25,275 bases of DNA from positions 1-25,275 of IMG/VR virus record IMGVR_UViG_3300025133_000554; one strand, 5' to 3'. The notes under the pieces are model-generated. The model searched no databases. It saw only the letters and a list, made by a program, of their open reading frames with translations, and was not told the origin of the DNA. Shown piece by piece: positions 1-5,753 of the stretch (positions are counted from its first letter, which is position 1; every line of letters starts with the position of its first letter). A program made the translations under genes and the position numbers. Origin of the DNA: a virus.

Positions 1-145
1 TACAAATATTTAGTATTTGATCTTCGTTGATATATTTTACGTCGTAAATATGCCATAGGTTCTCTATAAAGTAGCCGTGTTTTTTTAGTAATTTTTTAGC
101 GTTGTGAATATCTCCTAGCGTATCTAGTTTTGGATCTGTTTTCAT
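1..145 (-). CDS. small phage protein, 3' end outside the window
   Basis: This is the first 48 residues of a gene that runs off the left edge. The ATG lies at 143-145 and the frame stays open to base 1. It begins MKTDPKLDTLGDIHNAKKLL and contains GYFIENLWHIYDVKYI. The pattern of an aromatic, N-L-W and D-V-K is one I associate with short uncharacterised proteins of Bacteroidota phages, but I cannot give a function. The start is 4 bases after the stop of the upstream gene at 150-326, so it is the distal part of the leftward accessory operon. The frame has no stop and the spacing is tight, so I think it is real. Confidence 0.6.
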   Translation of the reverse strand, partial: MKTDPKLDTLGDIHNAKKLLKKHGYFIENLWHIYDVKYINEDQILNIC

Positions 146-149
146 AATC

Positions 150-326
150 TTAGTTTTTTAAGTTATCAATAACCTTTTTTAAATTATCCCACTTATTAAA
201 AATAGGATTGATAAAATAATCATTCTTATAAGAATAAGCACATAATTTATTATTGTAACTGTGCTTTCTTATTATATACCCTTTATACATTAAAGGAAAT
301 TTTCCCTTTGTTTCTTTCTTTTTCAT
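150..326 (-). CDS. hypothetical protein, 58 aa
   Basis: A 58-residue basic protein beginning MKKKETKGKFPLMYKGYIIR and ending KKVIDNLKN. It has no membrane segment and no cysteine cluster; its single Cys is near residue 29. The middle is rich in Tyr, Lys and Asn, and the last third (NKWDNLKKVIDNL) should be helical. It sits between two leftward small genes: the upstream one ends at 332 and the next starts at 145. I do not recognise a family. The call rests on the open frame, tight packing and the direction shared with its neighbours. Confidence 0.6.
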   Translation of the reverse strand: MKKKETKGKFPLMYKGYIIRKHSYNNKLCAYSYKNDYFINPIFNKWDNLKKVIDNLKN

Positions 327-331
327 AATTT

Positions 332-658
332 CTAGTGTTTTTTTAGTTTAGTTAAATTTCGAGTAATTAAAGCAAAGTAATAAAGGTCTAAATTAACCCC
401 TTTTGCGGTGTGCGTGTTTAAATAGTGACGGGGGTTTCCTTTTGCATACTGTTTAAACTTTTCAAGCGTGTAAAATAGCTTAAAAACGTTCGTTATTGTT
501 CGAGCTGTACCTTTTTCAAAGTATATAAATTTTATTTGCTCAAATAGGGCAAATTTAACAGCTTCCAAAAACGTGGTAAATTTATACTCTTTTGTTACCT
601 CTTTACTGAAGAGGTTAAAAAAGCTTTTTTCTGTTGTGGTTTGTTTTACTTTGTACAT
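332..658 (-). CDS. hypothetical protein, 108 aa
   Basis: A basic, Phe/Tyr/Lys-rich protein of 108 residues with no transmembrane segment, signal peptide or motif that I recognise. It contains several short aromatic stretches (FFNLFSKEVTKEYKFTTF near the N-terminus). It follows the Gp88-like gene in the leftward operon, with a gap of about 33 bases that holds the direct repeat TAGTTAATAGTTAATAG on the plus strand (about 675-692). Nothing in the sequence shows a function. Such proteins are typical early-expressed accessory genes of phages, and a role against host defence or in host takeover is possible but not supported here. Confidence 0.65.
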   Translation of the reverse strand: MYKVKQTTTEKSFFNLFSKEVTKEYKFTTFLEAVKFALFEQIKFIYFEKGTARTITNVFKLFYTLEKFKQYAKGNPRHYLNTHTAKGVNLDLYYFALITRNLTKLKKH

Positions 659-691
659 AGTTGTTTCAATTTATAGTTAATAGTTAATAGT

Positions 692-1345
692 TTAGTGTAT
701 TACAAGTCCTATTTTATGATTCGTTTTGTTTATAGCTATCAAATCATTTTTTGAGGCGTTTATATAACCCTCTTTTAATAACTCCGCTTCGCTGTTAAAT
801 ATTTTTGAATGTCTATCTTTTTTTAGGTTTATCAAATTATCATTTTTTGACCCTAGTGAATATATAATTGTAAAGTTCTGAGGAATATCAATTTTACGTA
901 ATCTATCAAACAAAATTTTACTCTTTGTATATGCGTAAAATATTACATTTTCATTTTCTCGCATTATTTGAAACCAAATATTTATATACGCAAAATTGTA
1001 AAAATCGCCGGAATCGTGTATACGAATGTGACTCGCTTTTCTGCGTTGTATTGCATCCGTCATTTTAGATTTGAAAAGGTCGATTTCTTTAGTTAACAAA
1101 TAACGCTTTTCATAAGCTTTCTTCGTGTTCGTCCAAATAAACGAACCCTTTCGAGCATAGCAAAATTTTATACAATCTTTCGCAAAAGGGCAAGTAATTT
1201 TGCCTGTGCTATGCGATTTGTACGCCGTAATGCCAAAATTGTACAATCTTATATTGTTTTCTTTTGACGTTTTCCGCATTTTGTCGTTTTGCGTTAAGAT
1301 TTGAGTATGTTTCAAATCGATTAAATCGTTTTTTGTGAATTTCAT
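692..1345 (-). CDS. Gp88-family phage protein
   Basis: A 217-residue protein resembling the phage 'gene product 88' family (first known from mycobacteriophage L5). The features I see are a cysteine cluster C52-x5-C58-x3-C62 in TCPFAKDCIKFCYA, followed by RIHDSGDFY (residues 108-116) and FYAYTKS (about 135-141). This Cys cluster followed by HDSGDFY and YAYTKS is the hallmark of the family. The biochemical function of the family is not established; three closely spaced cysteines suggest metal binding. The ATG is preceded by AACCAAAA...CACGTT, the same leader as the gene at 1386-1559, so the two start sites are probably used in the same way. It belongs to the leftward accessory operon. Confidence 0.75.
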   Translation of the reverse strand: MKFTKNDLIDLKHTQILTQNDKMRKTSKENNIRLYNFGITAYKSHSTGKITCPFAKDCIKFCYARKGSFIWTNTKKAYEKRYLLTKEIDLFKSKMTDAIQRRKASHIRIHDSGDFYNFAYINIWFQIMRENENVIFYAYTKSKILFDRLRKIDIPQNFTIIYSLGSKNDNLINLKKDRHSKIFNSEAELLKEGYINASKNDLIAINKTNHKIGLVIH

Positions 1346-1385
1346 AACGTGTTTTTTTTTGGTTAATTTTTTTTCAGTCCAGGAC

Positions 1386-1559
1386 TTAAAAGGTCTTATA
1401 AATAAGGACTTTACAATTTTTTTTATCTACTCTAGCAAACAAATTTTTTTGATCTGTTTTTTTAAAAAATAAATTATTTGAGTTTGCAACTTTTACAGCC
1501 GTTTCAAAATCTGCATAAGTCCCGACCTCGGAAATAAATTTTTTTTGTGTTTTGATCAT
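1386..1559 (-). CDS. hypothetical protein, 57 aa, first gene of the leftward operon
   Basis: A 57-residue basic protein beginning MIKTQKKFISEVGTYADFET and ending KVLIYKTF. I chose the ATG at 1557-1559 and not the in-frame ATG at 1632-1634. The inner ATG follows the leader AACCAAAAAAAACACGTT, almost identical to the leader of the next gene, and the promoter at 1589-1620 would start transcription downstream of the outer ATG. The longer reading would only add about 25 residues encoded by that promoter and leader. The sequence has an alternating pattern that could form a small alpha/beta fold. No family is recognised. Confidence 0.6.
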   Translation of the reverse strand: MIKTQKKFISEVGTYADFETAVKVANSNNLFFKKTDQKNLFARVDKKNCKVLIYKTF

Positions 1560-1588
1560 AACGTGTTTTTTTTGGTTAAACAATAAAA

Positions 1589-1620
1589 CAAGAATACAAA
1601 TAAAATTTAAGCTCCACAAA
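1589..1620 (-). promoter_or_regulatory. Bacteroidota-type promoter for the leftward operon
   Basis: On the minus strand, TTTG (1617-1620) is followed by exactly 20 bases and then TATTCTTG (1589-1596), one mismatch from the Bacteroidota -7 consensus TAnnTTTG. The spacing equals that of two other promoters in this window. The leader box AACCAAAA begins 11 bases after the -7 element, much as at the promoter at 9476-9506. It would drive the genes from 1559 down to base 1. Confidence 0.6.
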
Positions 1621-1635
1621 TAGCAACTAAACACG

Positions 1636-1736
1636 GATGCAGGCGGTATATAAGAATAAAAAACGAATAAAAAAAACGCAAATAAAACATTGTGTTATAT
1701 AGATATGTAAGAACACATATATCTATATACCGCATC
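1636..1736. repeat. nested inverted repeats in the divergent control region
   Basis: GATGC-AGGC-GGTATATA (1636-1652) is the inverse of TATATACCGCATC (1724-1736), apart from a 4-base insertion in the left arm. Inside it lies a second dyad: ATATAGATATGT (about 1697-1708), 6 bases, then ACATATATCTATAT (about 1715-1728), with a 2-base insertion in the right arm. The nested dyads lie between the divergent early and leftward transcription units, so an operator for a phage regulator or an origin structure is plausible. Neither is shown by the sequence. Confidence 0.5.
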
Positions 1737-1871
1737 TCCCCTCCCCTCTTTGCCTCCCCTTCCCTATCTAATTTTTTTCTCTATTTACATTAATTATTTA
1801 AAATTGGGGGTGAAAAAATATAAAAAAACAATAATATTAAGAAACGATAAATCTATTTTAATTTATTCTAT

Positions 1872-1903
1872 TTTGTTTTTATTAAAAAAGTTTTATACAT
1901 TTG
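1872..1903 (+). promoter_or_regulatory. Bacteroidota-type promoter for the early replication operon
   Basis: TTTG (1872-1875), a 20-base spacer, then TACATTTG (1896-1903), a full match to the Bacteroidota pattern TTTG-N19/20-TAnnTTTG. Transcription should start about 7 bases after the -7 element, near 1910, giving a 5' leader of about 40 bases before the first larger gene at 1949. It is the only strong promoter I see for the rightward genes up to 7462. Confidence 0.75.
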
Positions 1904-1925
1904 TTGAAATAATATTAAAACCATT

Positions 1926-1964
1926 ATGAACGAAAAAAGATTAACTCTATGCAAAACGAATTAA
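1926..1964 (+). other. possible 12-codon leader ORF
   Basis: ATG at 1926 opens a short frame, MNEKRLTLCKTN, which stops at 1962-1964 and overlaps the start of the gene at 1949 in another frame. It is the first ATG on the transcript predicted from the promoter at 1872-1903. It may control translation of the gene behind it, or it may be chance. There is no codon bias to judge from. Confidence 0.25.
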
Positions 1965-2212
1965 AACGAGCAATTCGACCTATGTTAATTCGAGGTTGGA
2001 ATTTAAACAACGAAGAAAAGTGTTACGATGTAAATATATCGTTTGCTTATTTTCCTAAAGAATTTGATGGAGGAAACCCTCCTAGAATTAGATATGACAT
2101 TATTTTACAAAGTGGAAGAACTCAAGATAGATTTCATTGTTCTAAACATTTTGTGGAAATGATAGATTGTATTACTACTACTATGTATAAGCGTATGGTA
2201 GGGGTAGACTAG
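1949..2212 (+). CDS. hypothetical protein, 87 aa, first gene of the early operon
   Basis: An 87-residue soluble protein, MQNELKRAIRPMLIRGWNLN onward. It has a basic N-terminal helix-like stretch, a middle with beta character (CYDVNISFAYF and IRYDIILQ), and a C-terminal region with C, H and C (RFHCSKHFVEMIDCI). The cysteines and histidine do not form a clear zinc motif. It is the first gene after the promoter at 1872-1903, a place where phages often put a regulator or a host-takeover protein, but no DNA-binding motif is visible. A gap of about 95 bases with a possible hairpin separates it from the next gene. Function unknown. Confidence 0.65.
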   Translation: MQNELKRAIRPMLIRGWNLNNEEKCYDVNISFAYFPKEFDGGNPPRIRYDIILQSGRTQDRFHCSKHFVEMIDCITTTMYKRMVGVD

Positions 2213-2238
2213 GGGTAAATAGTGAAAGTTCCATTTTC

Positions 2239-2274
2239 GGAGGTTGTGGGATCAAGAAAACATACCACCCCTCC
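2239..2274 (+). other. possible RNA hairpin between the first two early genes
   Basis: GGAGG (2239-2243) can pair with CCTCC (2270-2274), and GTGG (2246-2249) with CCAC (2265-2268). They are separated by a TT/C internal loop, with a 15-base loop. No T-run follows, so it does not look like an intrinsic terminator. It could be an mRNA processing or attenuation element. The evidence is only the base pairing. Confidence 0.3.
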
Positions 2275-2307
2275 CTTTAACAATTAAAAACAATAACAAT
2301 AAAGATT

Positions 2308-2787
2308 ATGCAAGGACATTGGAAAAAGCAATTCAACTACGACTATCTAGGATCGTACTCTTTAGATGGAAAAAAAGAAGTAGTTGTAACAATTAAGAAG
2401 CTCGATACTGATAAGGTTGTAGGGCAACAAGGTAGAAAGGAAGATTGTTTCGTGGTTTATTTCAACGAGTTTGATAAGCCAATGATACTCAATCGAACCA
2501 ACGCTAAAGCTATTGAAAAGGTAGTAGGTAGTGGGTTAGTTCAGGACTGGATGGGAACTCAAGTTACGTTGTATGTAGAGAAAGGTGTAAAAGCTTTTGG
2601 CGAGGTAGTCGATGCGTTACGAATCAGGGATAAAAAACCTAGCCGACAAGATATGACTGATGATATTCTGAAACAAATGGAGTTTGCTATTAGTGAAGGA
2701 AAAGGTCAACAAGTAGAGATGGCTATGAGTAAATACACTATGACTAAAGGACAAGAATCAACTCTTTTAAAATCATTAAAGAAATGA
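2308..2787 (+). CDS. conserved phage protein of the recombination/replication module
   Basis: A 159-residue protein of a type often found beside phage recombination genes. Its conserved core reads DYLGSYSL near the N-terminus, then PMILNRTNAKAIEKV (about residues 58-72), DW-GTQVTLYVEKGVKAFGEV (80-101) and VDALRIR (102-108). The alternating hydrophobic strands of residues 20-110 fit a small beta-barrel such as an OB fold, so DNA binding is possible, but I infer this from pattern and context only. The C-terminal 45 residues are predicted helical and charged. Its stop overlaps the start of the next gene by ATGA, and the RecE-like exonuclease lies downstream. The exact role of the family is unknown to me. 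Confidence 0.75.
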   Translation: MQGHWKKQFNYDYLGSYSLDGKKEVVVTIKKLDTDKVVGQQGRKEDCFVVYFNEFDKPMILNRTNAKAIEKVVGSGLVQDWMGTQVTLYVEKGVKAFGEVVDALRIRDKKPSRQDMTDDILKQMEFAISEGKGQQVEMAMSKYTMTKGQESTLLKSLKK

Positions 2788-3095
2788 AAATAGGGACAAA
2801 AATAAGCAAAGTAGAGTCTTTATTACAAAGCAAACCTCATTTAAAGGATAACGATAATCTATTGTTGGCTAATATTTGGGCAAGTGAACTTGAAGAAATG
2901 GATATTGATTCTGCAAAAGTTTCTGTGTTTTTAGCATTATATGGATTAGGTCATCTTTCAAATGCAGAAAGCATAAGAAGATGTAGACAGAAACTCCAAC
3001 AAGAGAACCCTGAACTTAGGGGTAATAACTATAAGGGTAGGCAAATATCACCTGATAAAGTTAAGGATGAACTTAAAAACTGGGAACAGAAATGA
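2784..3095 (+). CDS. conserved phage protein with SIRR...NPELRG motif
   Basis: A 103-residue, mainly helical protein. The stretch LSNAESIRRCRQKLQQENPE (about residues 58-77) followed by LRG is conserved in many small proteins of phage replication modules, to my recollection. The charged helix and basic residues would suit nucleic-acid contact. The function is not known. It overlaps the previous gene by 4 bases (ATGA), and the following small membrane protein gene overlaps its stop, so the three are translationally coupled. No cysteine cluster or catalytic motif is visible. Confidence 0.7.
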   Translation: MKIGTKISKVESLLQSKPHLKDNDNLLLANIWASELEEMDIDSAKVSVFLALYGLGHLSNAESIRRCRQKLQQENPELRGNNYKGRQISPDKVKDELKNWEQK

Positions 3096-3250
3096 TGTTA
3101 CTTATAATCATAGCTTGGGTGTTGTTAGTAGCTAACGCACCTTGGTGGATATGGGCTTGTTATGTGGTACATATCTTAGGATTATTTTTCTCTTGGTTAT
3201 TTAGGGAAAACAAAGAGTTAGATAACTTAATCGATAAACTAAAAAAATAA
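3092..3250 (+). CDS. small membrane protein, 52 aa
   Basis: A 52-residue protein found by hand translation. It begins MMLLIIIAWVLLVANAPWWI and ends LDNLIDKLKK. Residues 2-14 and about 17-37 are strongly hydrophobic and rich in Trp, which makes one long or two hairpin membrane segments. A charged cytoplasmic-type tail (FRENKELDNLIDKLKK) follows. Its ATG overlaps the stop of the upstream gene, and it stops 11 bases before the exonuclease gene, so it fits the operon exactly. It is unusual inside a replication module. It could anchor a replication or recombination complex to the membrane or act in superinfection exclusion; both are guesses. Confidence 0.65.
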   Translation: MMLLIIIAWVLLVANAPWWIWACYVVHILGLFFSWLFRENKELDNLIDKLKK

Positions 3251-3261
3251 CTAAAAGTATT

Positions 3262-4038
3262 ATGAAAAACTTTCAAACAGACGAAGAGTATTACGGTGAC
3301 TACGAGTATGTCACTAACTCACAATTAGGTTACGTTAAGCGTTCTCCTGCTTATTATTGGAAGATGCGTAACGGAGGTAAGATAGATTCACCTGCTTTAA
3401 GATTTGGTGCTTTAGTCCACACTTTGATATTAGAGCCTGAGAAATACCAAGAGAACTTTGTGGTGTTTAATGCCGAGGATAGACCTGAACGAGATAAAAG
3501 TATGGCAAGTAAAATTAATAAAGCTTGGAAGATTGATTTAGAGCGAGATTGTTTAGAGGGTCGAAAGTATCTTATGACAATGGATCAGTACAACACAGCT
3601 CTAAAGTTAAAGAGTAAGTTATTATCTACTCCTGATGTAAAGAAGATTCTTGATAACTGTGAAACCGAAGTTCCTAAGTGTTGGTTAGATTTCAACACTA
3701 TGACTAAATGTAAAGGTAAAGCGGATATATTAGTTGATGGAGGCGATATGATAGTCGATATTAAGACAACTGGTAAAGATGTTGCTGACTTTAGAAAGAG
3801 TGCTTACAGGTACGCTTATAATCGCCAAGCTGCGTTTTATCTTGATGGCTTCGGTGCAAAAGAATTTGTTTTTATTGTTATAGAAACTAACGAACCACAT
3901 CAGATAGGTATCTTTAGATGCTCTGAAGCTTTTATAGATTCGGGTCGACAAGAGTACGTTGAGTTATTAGAAAAGAAAAATAAATATTGTGATACGATTG
4001 TAAAAGCAAATAATCACATAATACACGAAGAGTTATGA
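3262..4038 (+). CDS. RecE/YqaJ-like PD-(D/E)XK exonuclease
   Basis: A 258-residue nuclease of the PD-(D/E)XK superfamily, closest in motif layout to the RecE-type (exodeoxyribonuclease VIII C-terminal) phage enzymes. Visible motifs in order: SPAYYW near residue 28, GALVHTLILEPE with H53 (residues 49-60), KGKAD with D155, VDIKTT with D166 and K168, and YNRQAAFYLDG with Q189. These match motifs I, II and III plus the conserved Tyr/Gln helix of the family. Such enzymes degrade one strand of double-stranded DNA ends so that a partner protein can anneal the strands. No clear RecT or Red-beta partner is seen, though the proteins at 2308 and 2784 lie directly upstream. Its stop overlaps the next start (ATGA). 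Confidence 0.88.
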   Translation: MKNFQTDEEYYGDYEYVTNSQLGYVKRSPAYYWKMRNGGKIDSPALRFGALVHTLILEPEKYQENFVVFNAEDRPERDKSMASKINKAWKIDLERDCLEGRKYLMTMDQYNTALKLKSKLLSTPDVKKILDNCETEVPKCWLDFNTMTKCKGKADILVDGGDMIVDIKTTGKDVADFRKSAYRYAYNRQAAFYLDGFGAKEFVFIVIETNEPHQIGIFRCSEAFIDSGRQEYVELLEKKNKYCDTIVKANNHIIHEEL

Positions 4039-4451
4039 GAAGTAGTAAAATTAGTAAATACGGAAAAAGTAGATTGAACGAGGGGCTAACTGTTTGTAGT
4101 AATTTTTGGCGAGTGTCTAAAGAAGATATATTAGGTTCTTCAAGAAAACGACAAATAATTAACGCAAGACACTCTTTAAGGTATTATCTGTGCTTGAGTA
4201 ATGATTTAAGTTTGGCTGAGATAGGTGCTTTAACCGATAGCGACCACTCTTCGGTGATCCATTCTAGGGCAGTATTTGAGTGCCATTGTGAATATGAAGA
4301 AGATTTCAGGGCTATTAAGCGTATTATGAAAGGCGATGTAGCACATAAAAAAGAAATCAGTATAAGAAGAAGTATTAGAAACATTCTTAGTTCAGGAGAA
4401 TCATTAACTAGAAAAACTAACTTAATATTAGAGGTCTATGAAAATAAATAG
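4035..4451 (+). CDS. stand-alone DnaA domain IV (DnaA-box binding) protein
   Basis: A 138-residue protein whose middle is a DnaA C-terminal DNA-binding domain. RKRQIINARHSLRYYLCL (residues 37-54) matches the basic-loop helix with an (A)R..A.YL pattern, and LSLAEIGALTDSDHSSVIHS (58-77) is the DnaA helix-turn-helix signature, where cellular DnaA has DHTTVLHA. There is no AAA+ ATPase domain: the whole protein is smaller than half of DnaA. It could bind DnaA boxes on host or phage DNA to recruit or block initiation. The gene overlaps both neighbours (ATGA with the exonuclease, 14 bases with the following ORF). The identity of the domain is firm; the role is inferred. Confidence 0.85.
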   Translation: MRSSKISKYGKSRLNEGLTVCSNFWRVSKEDILGSSRKRQIINARHSLRYYLCLSNDLSLAEIGALTDSDHSSVIHSRAVFECHCEYEEDFRAIKRIMKGDVAHKKEISIRRSIRNILSSGESLTRKTNLILEVYENK

Positions 4452-4668
4452 ATTAGATGTTGCACACGAAGAGATAATCGAAAATTGCGAAGAGTATTTA
4501 GTCGTGTCTGCTGAGTTTAGTGATGATGATGAATATGTTACGAGAGCTTATGTGTCAACAGGAGGTGAGCTTTTAAAAGAAATAATCTTAGAAGAGATGT
4601 GTCATTCAGAAAAATTTGCTAACTTTGTAAAGGAAGTTGTTAACGAGTATAATCAATTAAATCAATAA
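4438..4668 (+). CDS. hypothetical acidic protein, 76 aa
   Basis: A 76-residue strongly acidic protein with about twenty Glu/Asp residues and few basic ones. It begins MKINRLDVAHEEIIENCEEY, followed by a beta-rich middle (YVTRAYVSTGGELL) and a C-terminal helix. It starts inside the end of the DnaA-like gene and stops two bases before the SSB-like gene, so it is surely translated with them. Acidic small phage proteins are often DNA mimics or bind basic host proteins, but nothing here proves it. No family recognised. Confidence 0.65.
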   Translation: MKINRLDVAHEEIIENCEEYLVVSAEFSDDDEYVTRAYVSTGGELLKEIILEEMCHSEKFANFVKEVVNEYNQLNQ

Positions 4669-4670
4669 AT

Positions 4671-5039
4671 ATGAGTAATTTACAAATTACAGGAGTAATC
4701 ACTAAGATTAGTGATGTTCAAGAAGGAACTTCTAAAGCAGGTAAATCCTGGAAGAAGTTAGGCTTTGTAGTGCAAACTGCAAGTGAGTACCCAAAAGATG
4801 TTTACTTCACCGTATTTGGTGAGGAAAAGGTAGACAACTTTTTAAAGTACAATAAGGTAGGTCAGAATGTTGATGTATCTTTCAACGTGGAGTCAAGAGA
4901 ATACAACGAAAGGTTCTATACAGACCTCCAAGCGTGGAAAGTATTTACAGCATCATCATCAGAAACAACAGAAAAGGTAGCTGCTACTAATGAAACAACT
5001 CAAGGTGAGTTTCATAAAGCAGATGACCTACCATTTTAG
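4671..5039 (+). CDS. DUF3127-type single-strand DNA-binding-like protein
   Basis: A 122-residue protein with an OB-fold-like domain at residues 1-95 and a flexible, Thr/Glu-rich linker ending in the acidic tip DDLPF (118-122), the tail by which bacterial SSB proteins recruit partners. The N-terminal pattern ITGVITKISDVQEGTSKAGK, WKK-GFVVQT and VGQNVDVSFNVESREYNERF is that of DUF3127, a family common in Bacteroidota and their phages. I infer that it coats single-stranded DNA during replication and recombination. It sits between the DnaA-like and loader-like genes, and an intrinsic terminator follows it. Confidence 0.82.
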   Translation: MSNLQITGVITKISDVQEGTSKAGKSWKKLGFVVQTASEYPKDVYFTVFGEEKVDNFLKYNKVGQNVDVSFNVESREYNERFYTDLQAWKVFTASSSETTEKVAATNETTQGEFHKADDLPF

Positions 5040-5047
5040 TAATTAGC

Positions 5048-5077
5048 GAGGGGCATAGTCCCCTCTCTATTTTTTTC
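5048..5077 (+). terminator. intrinsic terminator after the SSB-like gene
   Basis: GAGGGG (5048-5053), a 6-base loop CATAGT, then CCCCTC (5060-5065) and a T-rich tract up to 5077. No clear promoter lies between it and the next gene at 5116, so downstream replication genes would depend on read-through. It may serve to make more SSB-like protein than helicase. Confidence 0.75.
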
Positions 5078-5115
5078 CCTTACACTCTCTATATTACAAA
5101 TTAAATTAACCTTAA

Positions 5116-5748
5116 ATGATGGCTAAAAGATTTACAGACACAATGAAATGGAATGAAGATTGGTATTTAGACCTATCTTTATCTAATAAAATGTTTTGGA
5201 TATATATTTGTGATAACTGCGACCACGCAGGTATATTCAAACCAAATAAGAGAATGTTCGAGTTGTTAATCGGTGAAAAGGTTAACACTAATAAATTCCT
5301 AGAATCAATCAATCAAGATAAGCCTAGAATAATTGTACTCGGTAATGGTCGATGGTATCTGACTGGATTTATAGAGTTTCAATACGGTGGTAATTTAAGT
5401 CCAAACAATAGGGTTCATAAATCTATATTAACATTACTTAATAAGAACGATATAGATTGGGAACATATTGCCGATACAGAAGAAGCTACTAAGTTACCTA
5501 AACCTATAAAAGATGATGAATCTAAACCCAAATCTTTAGAGGTTGTTACTGAGTATTTTTTATCTAAGAAAAGTAATAAAAAAGAAGCGGAGCAATATTT
5601 TAATTTCTACGGATCAAAAGGTTGGAAGGTAGGAAAGAACCCAATGAAGAACTGGAAGATGGCTGCTAATAATTGGATTGCTAGAAATAGACAAGACAAA
5701 CCTGATTCGAGTTATTTAGGTGGCCAACTTAACGCTATGAAAGATTAA
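5116..5748 (+). CDS. replisome-organiser / helicase-loader-like protein
   Basis: A 210-residue protein of the type found just before phage helicase genes. The N-terminal half resembles a winged-helix replication-initiation domain: DTMKWNEDWYLDLSLSNKMF, then WIYICDNCDHAGIF (about residues 28-41). The C-terminal part carries AEQYFNFYGSKGWKVGKNPM (about 157-176), NWKMAANNW and a basic end. That C-terminal pattern is common in DnaD/loader-like phage proteins and probably contacts DNA or helicase. A linker rich in Lys, Pro and Glu (about residues 123-145) separates the halves. A second ATG three bases later (MMAK) is an equal start. It is likely to load the RecA-fold helicase that follows 5 bases downstream; this is inference from family and order. 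Confidence 0.75.
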   Translation: MMAKRFTDTMKWNEDWYLDLSLSNKMFWIYICDNCDHAGIFKPNKRMFELLIGEKVNTNKFLESINQDKPRIIVLGNGRWYLTGFIEFQYGGNLSPNNRVHKSILTLLNKNDIDWEHIADTEEATKLPKPIKDDESKPKSLEVVTEYFLSKKSNKKEAEQYFNFYGSKGWKVGKNPMKNWKMAANNWIARNRQDKPDSSYLGGQLNAMKD

Positions 5749-5753
5749 ACGGT

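Larger units (their letters stand above)
1560..1948. promoter_or_regulatory. divergent intergenic control region
   Basis: This is the only stretch over 300 bases without a confident gene. It contains the leftward promoter (1589-1620), the nested inverted repeats (1636-1736), a C/T-rich tract on the plus strand (about 1735-1770, nearly free of purines), an AT-rich run (about 1772-1895), and the rightward promoter (1872-1903) with a possible 12-codon leader ORF at 1926-1964. I found no match to the DnaA box TTATNCACA. It is the likely switch between the two early transcription units and a candidate origin region. Confidence 0.55.

Noticed and set aside
1560-1634. Longer start of the 57-residue gene at 1632-1634
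   Set aside because: The extension is encoded by the promoter and leader; the inner ATG shares its leader with the next gene.
1560-1948. DnaA boxes in the control region
   Set aside because: I looked for TTATNCACA on both strands and found no close match.
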